A stretch of DNA of 20,009 nucleotides from Scybalousia_A sp052170555 (GTDB lineage Bacteria; Bacteroidota; Bacteroidia; Bacteroidales; P3): contig JBQNAI010000017.1 in the NCBI GenBank assembly GCA_052170555.1, positions 1 through 20,009 of the forward strand, in the 5' to 3' direction. The notes below the pieces were generated by a model, which was given only the letters and a program-made list of their open reading frames with translations, searched no databases and had not been told where the DNA came from. This document shows, in pieces, positions 1-7,511 of this stretch (the first letter of the stretch is position 1; each line of letters opens with the position of its first letter). The position numbers were made by a program, and so were the translations under genes.

Positions 1-854
1 AACTGCTCAACCCGCCGATGGTCTTCAATGCGTTGCAAAAGGTCGCCCATCAGCTTGGTATCGAAGAACTTCATCGGTAGTTTCATCAGCTTGATAAAGA
101 AGTCTGATATGAGCGAGATGTTGATACGGGTGGAGATGTGCAGGAGTATCTTTGAGCGGATAAAGTCAATGGCGGTACGGCTAAAGAGGAGCATCATCTC
201 AGCCAGCAGCACCAGCCACACAAAGCCGACATCCTTTCCCCCTATACCTGTATCTACAATAGCTTGGGTGAGGAATGGGAAGACAAGTTGCAGGAGTGAA
301 CCGAGTAACAAACCGAGAATGAGTTGCGTAAAGAAACGCTTGTATTTCTTGAGATAGTTCCAGAGAAATTTCACTCGCCTTTGAGTCGGCACTGCTTTCG
401 TATCGTTTTGAGCATAGAATTGTTCTGTTGGTTCGAGGAGAAGAGCAATACCTTTCTCCTCGCCATTGTTCTTAGTGCTTATCCAATGTTCGCAAAACTC
501 CTCTTTGGTATAGGTAACATGTCCTTTGCCCGGATCTGCCACATATACGGTATATTTTTCTTTATTATGCTTTTTTATCTTATAGACAACAACAAAATGG
601 TTCTGATTCCAATGGACGATGCAAGGTAGAGGAATTTCATGGGCGAGGGTATTTAAACTCAAACGCCCTCCAATAGTTTTAAGGCCAATGGTCTCAGCGG
701 CTTTACTGATACCAAGAAGAGAGACCCCGTCTTTGCCTAAGGAACAGATTTTTCGTAATTGTTCTATGCTTACATCTTTTCCATAATATTTGACAATCAT
801 TGCCAAACACGAAGGGCCACAATCCATTGCGTCTTGTTGTATTTTTAAAATCAT
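1..854 (-). CDS. Peptidase-containing ABC transporter (C39 domain), N-terminal part
   Basis: About 284 codons are visible; the gene runs off the left edge, so the ATP-binding domain is not seen. The N-terminus carries the C39 bacteriocin-peptidase signature QQDAMDCGPSC, with the nucleophile Cys at residue 12 and the oxyanion Gln just before it. The His region (HWNQNHFVVVY) and the following ADPGKG complete the catalytic layout. Hydrophobic membrane segments begin about residue 160 (LILGLLLGSLLQLVFPFLTQ). Known members cut a leader after Gly-Gly and pump the core peptide across the inner membrane. Two precursors with GG motifs lie upstream on the same strand (6454..6651 and 10395..10544), so this is the likely shared processing exporter. 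A partner adaptor (HlyD type) would be expected beyond the window. The start ATG at 854 places the C39 motif at the usual distance from the N-terminus. Confidence 0.93.
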   Translation of the reverse strand, partial: MILKIQQDAMDCGPSCLAMIVKYYGKDVSIEQLRKICSLGKDGVSLLGISKAAETIGLKTIGGRLSLNTLAHEIPLPCIVHWNQNHFVVVYKIKKHNKEKYTVYVADPGKGHVTYTKEEFCEHWISTKNNGEEKGIALLLEPTEQFYAQNDTKAVPTQRRVKFLWNYLKKYKRFFTQLILGLLLGSLLQLVFPFLTQAIVDTGIGGKDVGFVWLVLLAEMMLLFSRTAIDFIRSKILLHISTRINISLISDFFIKLMKLPMKFFDTKLMGDLLQRIEDHRRVEQ

Positions 855-1156
855 GCTTTGCCTATTTGAGAAGATTGAAGAAAAAAGATTTTCCCTATTC
901 GATGATTATGTATTAGAGACGATATAGGCAGATTAACTCCTTAGCCTTATGATTTATTCCACCATAATATTTCAAAATTAGATTAATTATGAGCATTGCG
1001 CCAAAAAACGAGTATTTTAAGGTCTTTAGAGGATTTGCTTTGCTCAGAGATCATACGAATACTAAGATGTTTTGACCTTTAAGGTTAAATATGGAAACTA
1101 AACAACTGAGGATTTTTCTATTCTTCTTCATAAGTACAAAGATTGCTTGCCATAGG
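855..1156. other. Intergenic, no gene recognised
   Basis: A 302-base gap between the beta-barrel gene and the transporter gene. Only very short open frames occur on either strand (up to about 27 codons), none with a convincing leader or start context. No clear TTTG/TAnnTTTG promoter and no strong terminator was seen. The gap suggests that the transporter is transcribed separately from the genes upstream. Confidence 0.5.
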
Positions 1157-3271
1157 CTATCGTCGACCATATCTTGATGTATCAACACCAGAATCCTCTT
1201 TCTGCTCCTTCGTCTTTCCTAGATTTAATGTCATTCTGAGCATGAAAGTACGAGTATTATAGCCATTCAGAATACTCTCTTGTCCATGTGTCAATACCTT
1301 AAATTCATTTGGTGTACTCCTACGCAGAATGTTGTCCACACTAGCGGTGACTGATATGCGATTAGTCGGGTTCCAACGAATATCAGCGTCGAGTGAGTAT
1401 GTGTCAGATAGACGATAGATTCCCTGGATGGCTGGAGCTTGATAGCGGAAATTAGCTTCAAGGAAAAGTTCACCCCATGCCTTACTTGTTGGAATCTTAT
1501 ATGTATTATTGCTGGAAATAGCCCATACCCACTTGTTATTATCAAATGATGATCCGTAGAAATGACGCATCTTATCCTGCATACGAAGAACATGAGCAGC
1601 TATACGTCCATTATAATGGCCGATACTCATGGGATGCATTATTGTAAAATTATTAAATAATGAGAAGTCATAATTTTCATAACGATAAACAGTTTTACCT
1701 GTTGTCGCATCCTGATGTGGTATGTTCGCGAAGTAGTCTGGAGTATAAGTACAGCCAAGAATAAAAAACCATTGCTGTTTGACGATAAACATCAAGGAAG
1801 CATCATAGATTCGACTCGGTTTGAGCTCAGGATTGCCAACCTCAATCGTACGCTCATCTATTATTGTAGTCTCTGGGCTAACAGCCCAGAACGAAGGATA
1901 TTGTTTCTGACTAATAAGTTGAAATTGCAAGAAATTACTTTTGCTCATAGGCATTCCAAGAGTGGCCGTTGGGAAGAAAGTGAATTCATCCCAAAGTGTT
2001 GTTCCAATACCTGTCTTTAAATTACGCCTTTTAGATTTTATGTATTCTCCACGCAGTCCTAACATTACATTCAGTCGCTTAAACAACACAAAATTGCCTT
2101 GTGTATAAAGTGCTTCTATATTCTCTGTCTGTCGGTAGCGTGTTGACATATTGGCTTCAGTTATCTCGGTAGTAGAGCGATTATACTGGTGAGTAAAACC
2201 TATGGCTAATGAAGTCATCGGATTAAACGTAAAAGTTTTGTCAATACTGGCCTTCGCATTGTCAATATCTTGGCGTGATTGCTGTAGATAACTACTTGGT
2301 AATATCAAGTCCGAAATTTCATTTCCTGAAACATATTTTTGCCAAAATGGAGATTTATAAGATTTGTAACGTGCACCTAATGTCCATCCGTTTTTTATGT
2401 CAAGTTGCGCACCAATCGTATGCAGAGTTTCTTTGGTGTATTCACGTGACAGTGCTAGATTATTAGGCTGAGTCTGTTGCCAGATATTCGTATTAGTAGT
2501 ACTAATATCGTGAGCAAAAATCCCATAATAATCTAAGGTAAGTCTATTCGTAGGTGAGAACTGGAATGTAAGGTCTTCAATCACTTTATATTTGTCTCCA
2601 TAAGACCTATTTTCGGATGTTCGTTTGCGATAAGGATTTTTGAACGTGGCATCATTATAGAGTCGATAATCTGTGCAACTCCATTGATTATTGCAAGTAT
2701 ATCCAAAGGATGTCAATGAGGTTACTATCTTATTTGAAAAAATTAGGCTCGCCTTGTCATCCGTGGAGGTCTTTCGGGTTTGCTTCAAAGAACTATCAAG
2801 GAATAAAGAAACTTCGTTTTGGCTGCCAAGTGTAGTTATGACATTTATCACAGCACCTTCAAAATGATATTGTGCTGGGGCGTTATAATATATCTCAACA
2901 TCCTTAACCTTATCTGCAGTCAGAGACTTAAGCTGCTGATAAACCTGCTCTTGATCCATTGTTACCATCTTTCCATCGATAACTACCATCAAGTTGTTTG
3001 CACCTATGAGTGACACAGAATTTCCCCCATCAGTGACACTTGGAATTTTTGTCAATAAATCATAGGCTGTTGTAGGCGCATATCTCGCACGGAGAGTTCC
3101 TGCCTTATAGACCATTGCATTACCTTTCATTTTAACAAGTGTACGCTTGCCTTTTACTACAACTTCACTCATATTCCGATTGGAAGAAGCAATAGTTGTG
3201 TCGTTCTGCTCTTGGCTCATTACTGTAATGAAGCTAAGGGCAAATATAAGTGTAACTAACTGTCTTTTCAT
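1157..3271 (-). CDS. Outer-membrane beta-barrel protein with TonB-type plug
   Basis: 704 residues. A Sec signal peptide occupies about residues 1-19 (MKRQLVTLIFALSFITVMSQ). A plug-like domain follows (about 30-155), with the typical SEVVVKGKR start, LLTKIPSV, NNLMVVIDGK and VKDVEIYYNAPAQYHFEGAVINV. The rest alternates aromatic and polar residues as in a large outer-membrane barrel of the Bacteroidetes outer_membrane_beta-barrel family. It lacks the N-terminal CarboxypepD_reg domain common in SusC proteins. It is a paralogue of 8234..10306. A terminator-like hairpin separates it from the YcaO gene upstream, so it probably has its own promoter, although none was clear. Its place between RiPP maturases and the C39 transporter suggests passage or recognition of the mature peptide at the outer membrane; this is inference. 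Uptake of an unrelated ligand is the alternative. Confidence 0.87.
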   Translation of the reverse strand: MKRQLVTLIFALSFITVMSQEQNDTTIASSNRNMSEVVVKGKRTLVKMKGNAMVYKAGTLRARYAPTTAYDLLTKIPSVTDGGNSVSLIGANNLMVVIDGKMVTMDQEQVYQQLKSLTADKVKDVEIYYNAPAQYHFEGAVINVITTLGSQNEVSLFLDSSLKQTRKTSTDDKASLIFSNKIVTSLTSFGYTCNNQWSCTDYRLYNDATFKNPYRKRTSENRSYGDKYKVIEDLTFQFSPTNRLTLDYYGIFAHDISTTNTNIWQQTQPNNLALSREYTKETLHTIGAQLDIKNGWTLGARYKSYKSPFWQKYVSGNEISDLILPSSYLQQSRQDIDNAKASIDKTFTFNPMTSLAIGFTHQYNRSTTEITEANMSTRYRQTENIEALYTQGNFVLFKRLNVMLGLRGEYIKSKRRNLKTGIGTTLWDEFTFFPTATLGMPMSKSNFLQFQLISQKQYPSFWAVSPETTIIDERTIEVGNPELKPSRIYDASLMFIVKQQWFFILGCTYTPDYFANIPHQDATTGKTVYRYENYDFSLFNNFTIMHPMSIGHYNGRIAAHVLRMQDKMRHFYGSSFDNNKWVWAISSNNTYKIPTSKAWGELFLEANFRYQAPAIQGIYRLSDTYSLDADIRWNPTNRISVTASVDNILRRSTPNEFKVLTHGQESILNGYNTRTFMLRMTLNLGKTKEQKEDSGVDTSRYGRR

Positions 3272-3365
3272 TTCTTTTTACTTTAATCGTTTGTACATAC
3301 CCTGACAATAAACTTTCATAGTTTGTTTTTCACATCAGGACTCCAATAATCTTATTAGATTTTCA

Positions 3366-3396
3366 AAAAAATATTATTGAGGGGCAATATTTTTTC
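3366..3396 (-). terminator. Rho-independent-like terminator after the YcaO gene
   Basis: Immediately downstream of the YcaO stop codon the minus strand reads AATATTG, a short C-rich loop (cccct), then CAAT-A-ATATT with one bulged base, followed by a T run. This is a hairpin plus U-tract and should end the 6651-to-3398 transcript. A-rich sequence on the other side could make it work weakly in the opposite direction. Confidence 0.55.
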
Positions 3397-3397
3397 T

Positions 3398-5257
3398 TTA
3401 TGCAAATAAATTTCGTAAATGAAGTTGGTTGTGTTTTTTAAAAGAAAATGATTCATTTAGATTCATATAGATCTGCATTATTTTTAATAAGCCATCAATT
3501 TCATCTTCCTTCATGTTTTTTATTCTTTTGGATAATGTATAGTTAGTAAAACTGTTTTTGGGGTTAGTAAAATCAACTATAACCTCTGATATTATTGAGG
3601 AAGGATATATTGTTGTCAATATTTTCTCAATTTCCTTATTATCATGCCCTTGCTTTCGGAGTGCAATATATTTTGCTGCTACAGTATAATAAATTTTTGC
3701 AACAGACTTTTCTTTGCTTAATAGTTGCAATAATGAGATTGCCATTTTGGTATCTCCTAATCGATATGAAAGCATTAATAATAATTGTCTTATATCTACA
3801 GTATTCATATCATTGCTCTGATCATACTTAGCAAATTGTCCTAAATCTATATTTGTCAAATTAACTAATGGCATATTCTTTAACTCTTCCAATAACTTTT
3901 CCATGGAAGCCTCATCTAAGCCTTCAATATTGTCAAGCATAGCGAAACTTTCAGAGAAATACATCTTATTATTATAGTTAAAGTGTTCTGAGTTAGCATA
4001 TGTTCCACTCATGCCTGGTATAAAGATATATAGAGCTGGAACGTCTGATGCAGTATTGTCACGAATAAACAACTTAAACCCTAAACTCTTAATTAGATTT
4101 TTTGCTATCAAGACATCTTCAGTGTCAGATTTACCAAAGGTCTCTGGGAATGGGGTAAATTTATACGAAGGGGTATCTCCAAAAATTGTTGACGGCCACA
4201 CACCCGAACTATTTTTTATAATTTTATTGAAATTCTCATATTTTAGTTCCATATTAGGTTCCGAAACCTCATCTATCCAAGTTGAAGTGGAAGAGAGCCC
4301 ATTAAACCCTGTTGCGGACTGGAAAGCTTCTGTAAGACAGCGCTCTAATGCAATATGTGGCACAAAGTCTGCCCCAAATTTAATATTGTATGAATTGTTA
4401 TTCCCATTTACAATTATTGCACCAATAACAGGTAGTCCTTTGGCTAAGGAGCAATCTATAATTCTTATCTTAAATCCGGCAGATACTAAAACATTATACA
4501 TATGTTCAGCCTCCGTTCCTATAAAGTAATTGATAGGTATAGTAGGAGGGCAAATATTCTTAAAATAAATATTAAGAATAGAGTAGCGTTCAAAAATTTC
4601 GCAAAGTCCTTGAAGAAAAGCCTCTTTGTATGTATTACCTGCACACATACCATTAGATCCTGTTGCACATAAACATAAATCTATCGGAAGAAGAAGTTCC
4701 TTTTCATCATCTACGCTATAAAATGGGACTATAGTCAGTGAAGTTTCAGGCATTTTTTTTACAAAAAAATTTCTTATTTCCATTTCGGTATTGGGATCAT
4801 CCGAAAACAAGTTTATGCCATAATCTTGCAAAGAGGAAATAACTTCATTACATGATTGATATTTTTCTTTAGGATCATATACATACTCCAATGAAATACC
4901 ATTTTCCTTGGCCTTTACAGAAAGTGTACTTTCTGGATAATTCTTAAGTACCTGACATAGTTCTCTTACAACGTTAGTATCAAAAATTAATCTATTTTGA
5001 AATCTTTCCATAAACTCTGCATACCCAGAAGCTAATGAATAATCATATGCACGCCCCTTTCCATTTGTTCCAATATTATATGAAGCTAGACATTTATGAG
5101 AAATGGTTAACCTACATGAGTGAAAGTCATAACATTTTCCAGATTCTTCTTTAAGTAAAATTCCCCATTCCTTTAGTTGTTGCCTTATTAGGGTTACTGT
5201 ATCCAATGGATTTTTGCTTTTATATTCTTTAAATTTATTTATTTTCATAACTACCAT
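3398..5257 (-). CDS. YcaO-domain protein, E. coli YcaO-like layout
   Basis: 619 residues. The ATP-binding YcaO motifs are all present: GTNGKG (63-68) with LASGYAEFMER (E81, E84), SNGMCAGNTYKEA (201-213) with GLCEIFERY (E220, E223), and HIALERCLTEAFQ (E305, E310). A PGMSGTYANSEHF motif and a helical, TPR-like C-terminal third (about residues 470-619) match the roughly 586-residue E. coli YcaO rather than the shorter azoline-forming YcaO proteins, which end Pro-rich and need a partner protein. YcaO enzymes phosphorylate backbone amides to make azolines, thioamides or amidines; E. coli YcaO is linked to ribosomal protein S12 methylthiolation. No E1-like, TfuA or dehydrogenase partner is seen here. 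Its gene overlaps the radical SAM gene by 7 bases, so it very likely acts on the same precursor. ATG at 5248 is an alternative start. Confidence 0.9.
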   Translation of the reverse strand: MVVMKINKFKEYKSKNPLDTVTLIRQQLKEWGILLKEESGKCYDFHSCRLTISHKCLASYNIGTNGKGRAYDYSLASGYAEFMERFQNRLIFDTNVVRELCQVLKNYPESTLSVKAKENGISLEYVYDPKEKYQSCNEVISSLQDYGINLFSDDPNTEMEIRNFFVKKMPETSLTIVPFYSVDDEKELLLPIDLCLCATGSNGMCAGNTYKEAFLQGLCEIFERYSILNIYFKNICPPTIPINYFIGTEAEHMYNVLVSAGFKIRIIDCSLAKGLPVIGAIIVNGNNNSYNIKFGADFVPHIALERCLTEAFQSATGFNGLSSTSTWIDEVSEPNMELKYENFNKIIKNSSGVWPSTIFGDTPSYKFTPFPETFGKSDTEDVLIAKNLIKSLGFKLFIRDNTASDVPALYIFIPGMSGTYANSEHFNYNNKMYFSESFAMLDNIEGLDEASMEKLLEELKNMPLVNLTNIDLGQFAKYDQSNDMNTVDIRQLLLMLSYRLGDTKMAISLLQLLSKEKSVAKIYYTVAAKYIALRKQGHDNKEIEKILTTIYPSSIISEVIVDFTNPKNSFTNYTLSKRIKNMKEDEIDGLLKIMQIYMNLNESFSFKKHNQLHLRNLFA

Positions 5258-6396
5258 GCATTGAAATCGTTTATTTCTATTTTATCTATAATTGTTTCTT
5301 TTATTTGTGAGCACAACTTTCTTTGGATTTGCATAACTAAAAGAAACAATTCATGACAATATACAGAAGGATTATTAAATTGCTTCTGCTTAGAAAATCT
5401 ATGTGCAAGAAGACCTCCTTCACAAATTTTTCGTATTACGCACAACCTGCATTTGGAAGAAATATAATTATCTGAGTGGGAATAGTAAAATTTTTGAAAA
5501 ATTTCTTCGTCGCAAATATCTGTAAGATGATTATAAAATATGGAGTAATCTTTATTCTTCAATTTAATATTGCATATCCTTAAAGTGTCGGGAACATCTA
5601 TGTCGCCATTAGGATTGATATCAATAACGCCATTTTCGGTATTACCAAACATTTCACCTCCTACAGTACAATCTGGTTGTAATATGAGTTTTATTATAGA
5701 TTCAAATAATCTAATTGAGAAGCGTTCTTTATCTCCAAACCATATATCGAATAATTGACAAAGCCACATCCCAACCCCATTGTTTGAGGAGTTATAAGTT
5801 TCGTAATTAGCATCAGGTAATAAACAATCAATATATGATGCACCTATGGATTTGAAATAATCATAAAATTGTTTAGGTGAGATATGTATGTTGATGACTG
5901 ATAAAATCCCATGGTTAACCTTATTTTTGACCAATAATTTATATCCGTTCATTATTTGCTTATGCGCAAATATTCCATCTTTGTATCTCCTACACATGTT
6001 AGCTTGTTCATCACCATCTATGCTAATGCCTACGGAAAAATTAAACTGATTAAAAATTCTACACCAATCTTCATCTATTAGGGTTCCATTTGTTTGAATA
6101 TTTAGGAAAACTCTGCTATTATACTTCTCCAGTTTCTGTGCAATTCTCACATAAAAGCTTTTATCTTCCAACAATGGTTCACCACCATGAAATGTAATAG
6201 AAACATTAGCAGCGGCATTAATAGAAAGATACTCTTCAAGTCGCATAATAAATGTGTTAGCAACAATAAGAGACATCAAATTAGTTTGCAGTTTGTATGA
6301 TTGATCTTGTTTGTTAAATACATAGCAATAATCACACGAAAGATTACAGATAGATGCAACCTTGCAAATTATATGATTTATTTTAGGTGAATTCAT
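5251..6396 (-). CDS. Radical SAM/SPASM peptide maturase (XyeB/GrrM/FxsB-like)
   Basis: 381 residues. The radical SAM cluster motif is C17-x3-C21-x2-C24 (CNLSCDYCY) near the N-terminus, as usual for the cyclophane-type maturases. TFHGGEPLL follows at about residue 70, then QTNGT and SVGISIDG. The C-terminal SPASM region has C316-x2-C319-x5-C325 followed by EGGLLAHRFS and NPSVYC347, a signature shared by the XyeB, GrrM and FxsB groups. Characterised members join an aromatic ring to a side-chain carbon two residues later (three-residue cyclophanes). The gene lies 57 bases after the GG precursor and overlaps the YcaO gene, forming a three-gene unit. The start ATG at 6396 leaves 16 residues before the first cluster Cys, as expected. 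The exact subfamily and reaction are inferred from motifs only. Confidence 0.9.
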   Translation of the reverse strand: MNSPKINHIICKVASICNLSCDYCYVFNKQDQSYKLQTNLMSLIVANTFIMRLEEYLSINAAANVSITFHGGEPLLEDKSFYVRIAQKLEKYNSRVFLNIQTNGTLIDEDWCRIFNQFNFSVGISIDGDEQANMCRRYKDGIFAHKQIMNGYKLLVKNKVNHGILSVINIHISPKQFYDYFKSIGASYIDCLLPDANYETYNSSNNGVGMWLCQLFDIWFGDKERFSIRLFESIIKLILQPDCTVGGEMFGNTENGVIDINPNGDIDVPDTLRICNIKLKNKDYSIFYNHLTDICDEEIFQKFYYSHSDNYISSKCRLCVIRKICEGGLLAHRFSKQKQFNNPSVYCHELFLLVMQIQRKLCSQIKETIIDKIEINDFNAW

Positions 6397-6411
6397 ATTT
6401 TTAATATTAAG

Positions 6412-6445
6412 TGGGACTGAAAGTATATCCTTTGTTTCAGTCCCA
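6412..6445 (-). other. Hairpin between precursor and radical SAM gene
   Basis: A perfect 11-bp inverted repeat (TGGGACTGAAA / TTTCAGTCCCA) with a 12-base loop sits 8 bases after the precursor stop. There is no proper U-tract after it. It is well placed to act as a partial terminator or mRNA-end stabiliser, giving more precursor than enzyme. The same arrangement occurs after the second precursor (10337..10373). Confidence 0.7.
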
Positions 6446-6453
6446 TAAATTGC

Positions 6454-6651
6454 TTACTTCTGTTTTACAGGAGGAATAATCGCACGATAGTATGCGCTAT
6501 CTTGCTTTGCAGCTTGATGTGCTGTAGATTCTTCCGCTGCATAAGTTTCATTGCAACCACCCAGAACTGATTGAAGTTCATTAGTTTCAATCAATGACTG
6601 AATGGAAGAATTAATTTCAGCATTCATCTTTGATAAAGTTACCTTTTTCAT
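6454..6651 (-). CDS. RiPP precursor peptide, GG-Bacteroidales type
   Basis: 65 residues. The N-terminus MKKVTLSKMN, an amphipathic leader containing NELQSVLGG, and a double Gly at 31-32 match the Bacteroidales GG natural-product precursor family (TIGR04149-like). Cutting after GG would free a 33-residue core that begins with the only Cys (C33). The core contains aromatic triplets suited to three-residue cyclophanes (Y37-A-A, Y54-Y-R, Y55-R-A, and possibly H45-Q-A). It is Ala-rich, with a basic IIPPVKQK tail. The radical SAM and YcaO genes follow directly, so both modifications may be made on this peptide. The 36-bp repeat promoter lies about 110 bases upstream. Being the first gene after a promoter and followed by a hairpin fits high expression. 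Confidence 0.85.
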   Translation of the reverse strand: MKKVTLSKMNAEINSSIQSLIETNELQSVLGGCNETYAAEESTAHQAAKQDSAYYRAIIPPVKQK

Positions 6652-6764
6652 GACTAAACTAGATAAAGTTATAACCTACTCGTATAGCTTTTCGGTTTCC
6701 GCTCCTTTTTACAGTATGGTCTGCTAGATAATTATACTAAAATGGTATTTTCCTTTTCTTGTCG

Positions 6765-6800
6765 CAAATATACAAATAGATATTGTTTATAACAAGAAAA
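6765..6800 (-). promoter_or_regulatory. Promoter of the precursor operon; 36-bp repeat copy 1
   Basis: On the minus strand this holds a -7 box TATATTTG (TAnnTTTG) and a -33 CTTG (consensus TTTG) 20 bases upstream, the standard Bacteroidetes primary-sigma promoter. Start of transcription is expected near 6758, leaving a leader of about 107 bases before the precursor ATG at 6651. A TTGTT-ATA-AACAA inverted repeat begins within the -33 box and is a possible operator. All 36 bases are repeated exactly at 18957..18992. Confidence 0.75.
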
Positions 6801-6981
6801 TAGTTATTTTATTTTCAAAAATTTGTATTTCCTTCGTATTTTCACTGTATTTGCTATATTATACTATATATAACTCGTTGGCGGGATTAAATTAAAGGAT
6901 AATTTAATATGCAAGAAAAGCTGCATATAAAAGATGTTTTGTAACTTAGTAATAACCAACACACTAAGTTCAATAATCCGT

Positions 6982-7052
6982 ATGCACAACTTATATGCGA
7001 ATTTCGTAAAAACTCTTGATATATGCAAGTTTTTTCAAAAGACTTGGTAAAT
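6982..7052 (+). pseudogene. Probable remnant of an IS982-like transposase N-terminus
   Basis: From the ATG at 6982 the plus strand reads MHNLYANFVKTLDICK. Then, across a T run at 7030-7035 and in another frame, it reads FSKDLVN. From memory, Bacteroidales IS982-family transposases begin with a very similar stretch (…YANFVK.LDICK.FSKDLVN…). The downstream sequence does not continue as a transposase, so this would be a broken and fused fragment. The recognition is from memory on a short segment and could be wrong. Confidence 0.35.
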
Positions 7053-7364
7053 TCAGCCTTAATTCCGCCAACGGGTCAGGGTATGTTTGAAGGTGCAGTA
7101 TCCGATAACTTCGACGAGCGTATCGAACAAAAGATCTTCCATGCGGAGATAGTGGTGGATAGTACCAATGTCTCTGCTGAAATGAAAGCATATCAGCCTA
7201 TACCTATGATAGTGGACTTCAAAAATGAAGTTAGCTCTGATAATCTCAAAGAGACCATCGAAGCCAACTATAAATGCGTGAAGCAGAATATATTAGATTT
7301 GGTTGCTTCTAAAATGGTGAGAATAAAGAACGATCCGAGTCTCTGTCATTTAATAAAGGAATAA
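7023..7364 (+). CDS. Unrecognised small reading frame, possibly a gene fragment
   Basis: 113 codons from the ATG at 7023. The first ten codons overlap the transposase-like remnant. From about residue 11 the sequence (SALIPPTGQGMFEGAVSDNF…) looks like genuine protein: a mixed-charge soluble sequence without signal peptide or membrane segment, ending near NDPSLCHLIKE. I do not recognise a family. It runs opposite to every intact gene nearby and sits just outside promoter repeat copy 1. It is probably the 3' part of a displaced gene that gained an in-frame ATG from the insertion debris. An intact small gene is possible but less likely. Confidence 0.4.
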   Translation: MQVFSKDLVNSALIPPTGQGMFEGAVSDNFDERIEQKIFHAEIVVDSTNVSAEMKAYQPIPMIVDFKNEVSSDNLKETIEANYKCVKQNILDLVASKMVRIKNDPSLCHLIKE

Positions 7365-7511
7365 GATATAATGATTTGTCAACTTAATAACGTTAAGACT
7401 TATTTTTTGCTCATATTATAAATATAAAATAGTACAAATATTATATTTCATATTATAAATTTTATTATTTAATTTTTAGAATACCGTAAGTCCTATAAGC
7501 TATTTTTGCTT

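Noticed and set aside
1081..1156. Short minus-strand frame starting MKKNRKILSCLV as a possible lipoprotein or third precursor
   Set aside because: Only 26 codons with no GG motif and no proper lipobox; likely chance.
4011..4529. 172-codon open frame on the plus strand
   Set aside because: It lies antisense inside the YcaO gene, whose motifs are unmistakable, and shows no recognisable protein features.
7383..7397. CTTAA/TTAAG inverted repeat followed by a T run after the unknown plus-strand frame
   Set aside because: A 5-bp AT-only stem is too weak to call a terminator in such AT-rich DNA.
7413..7459. Two copies of CATATTATAAAT in an AT-rich gap
   Set aside because: Low-complexity sequence; a 12-base repeat of this composition is not informative.
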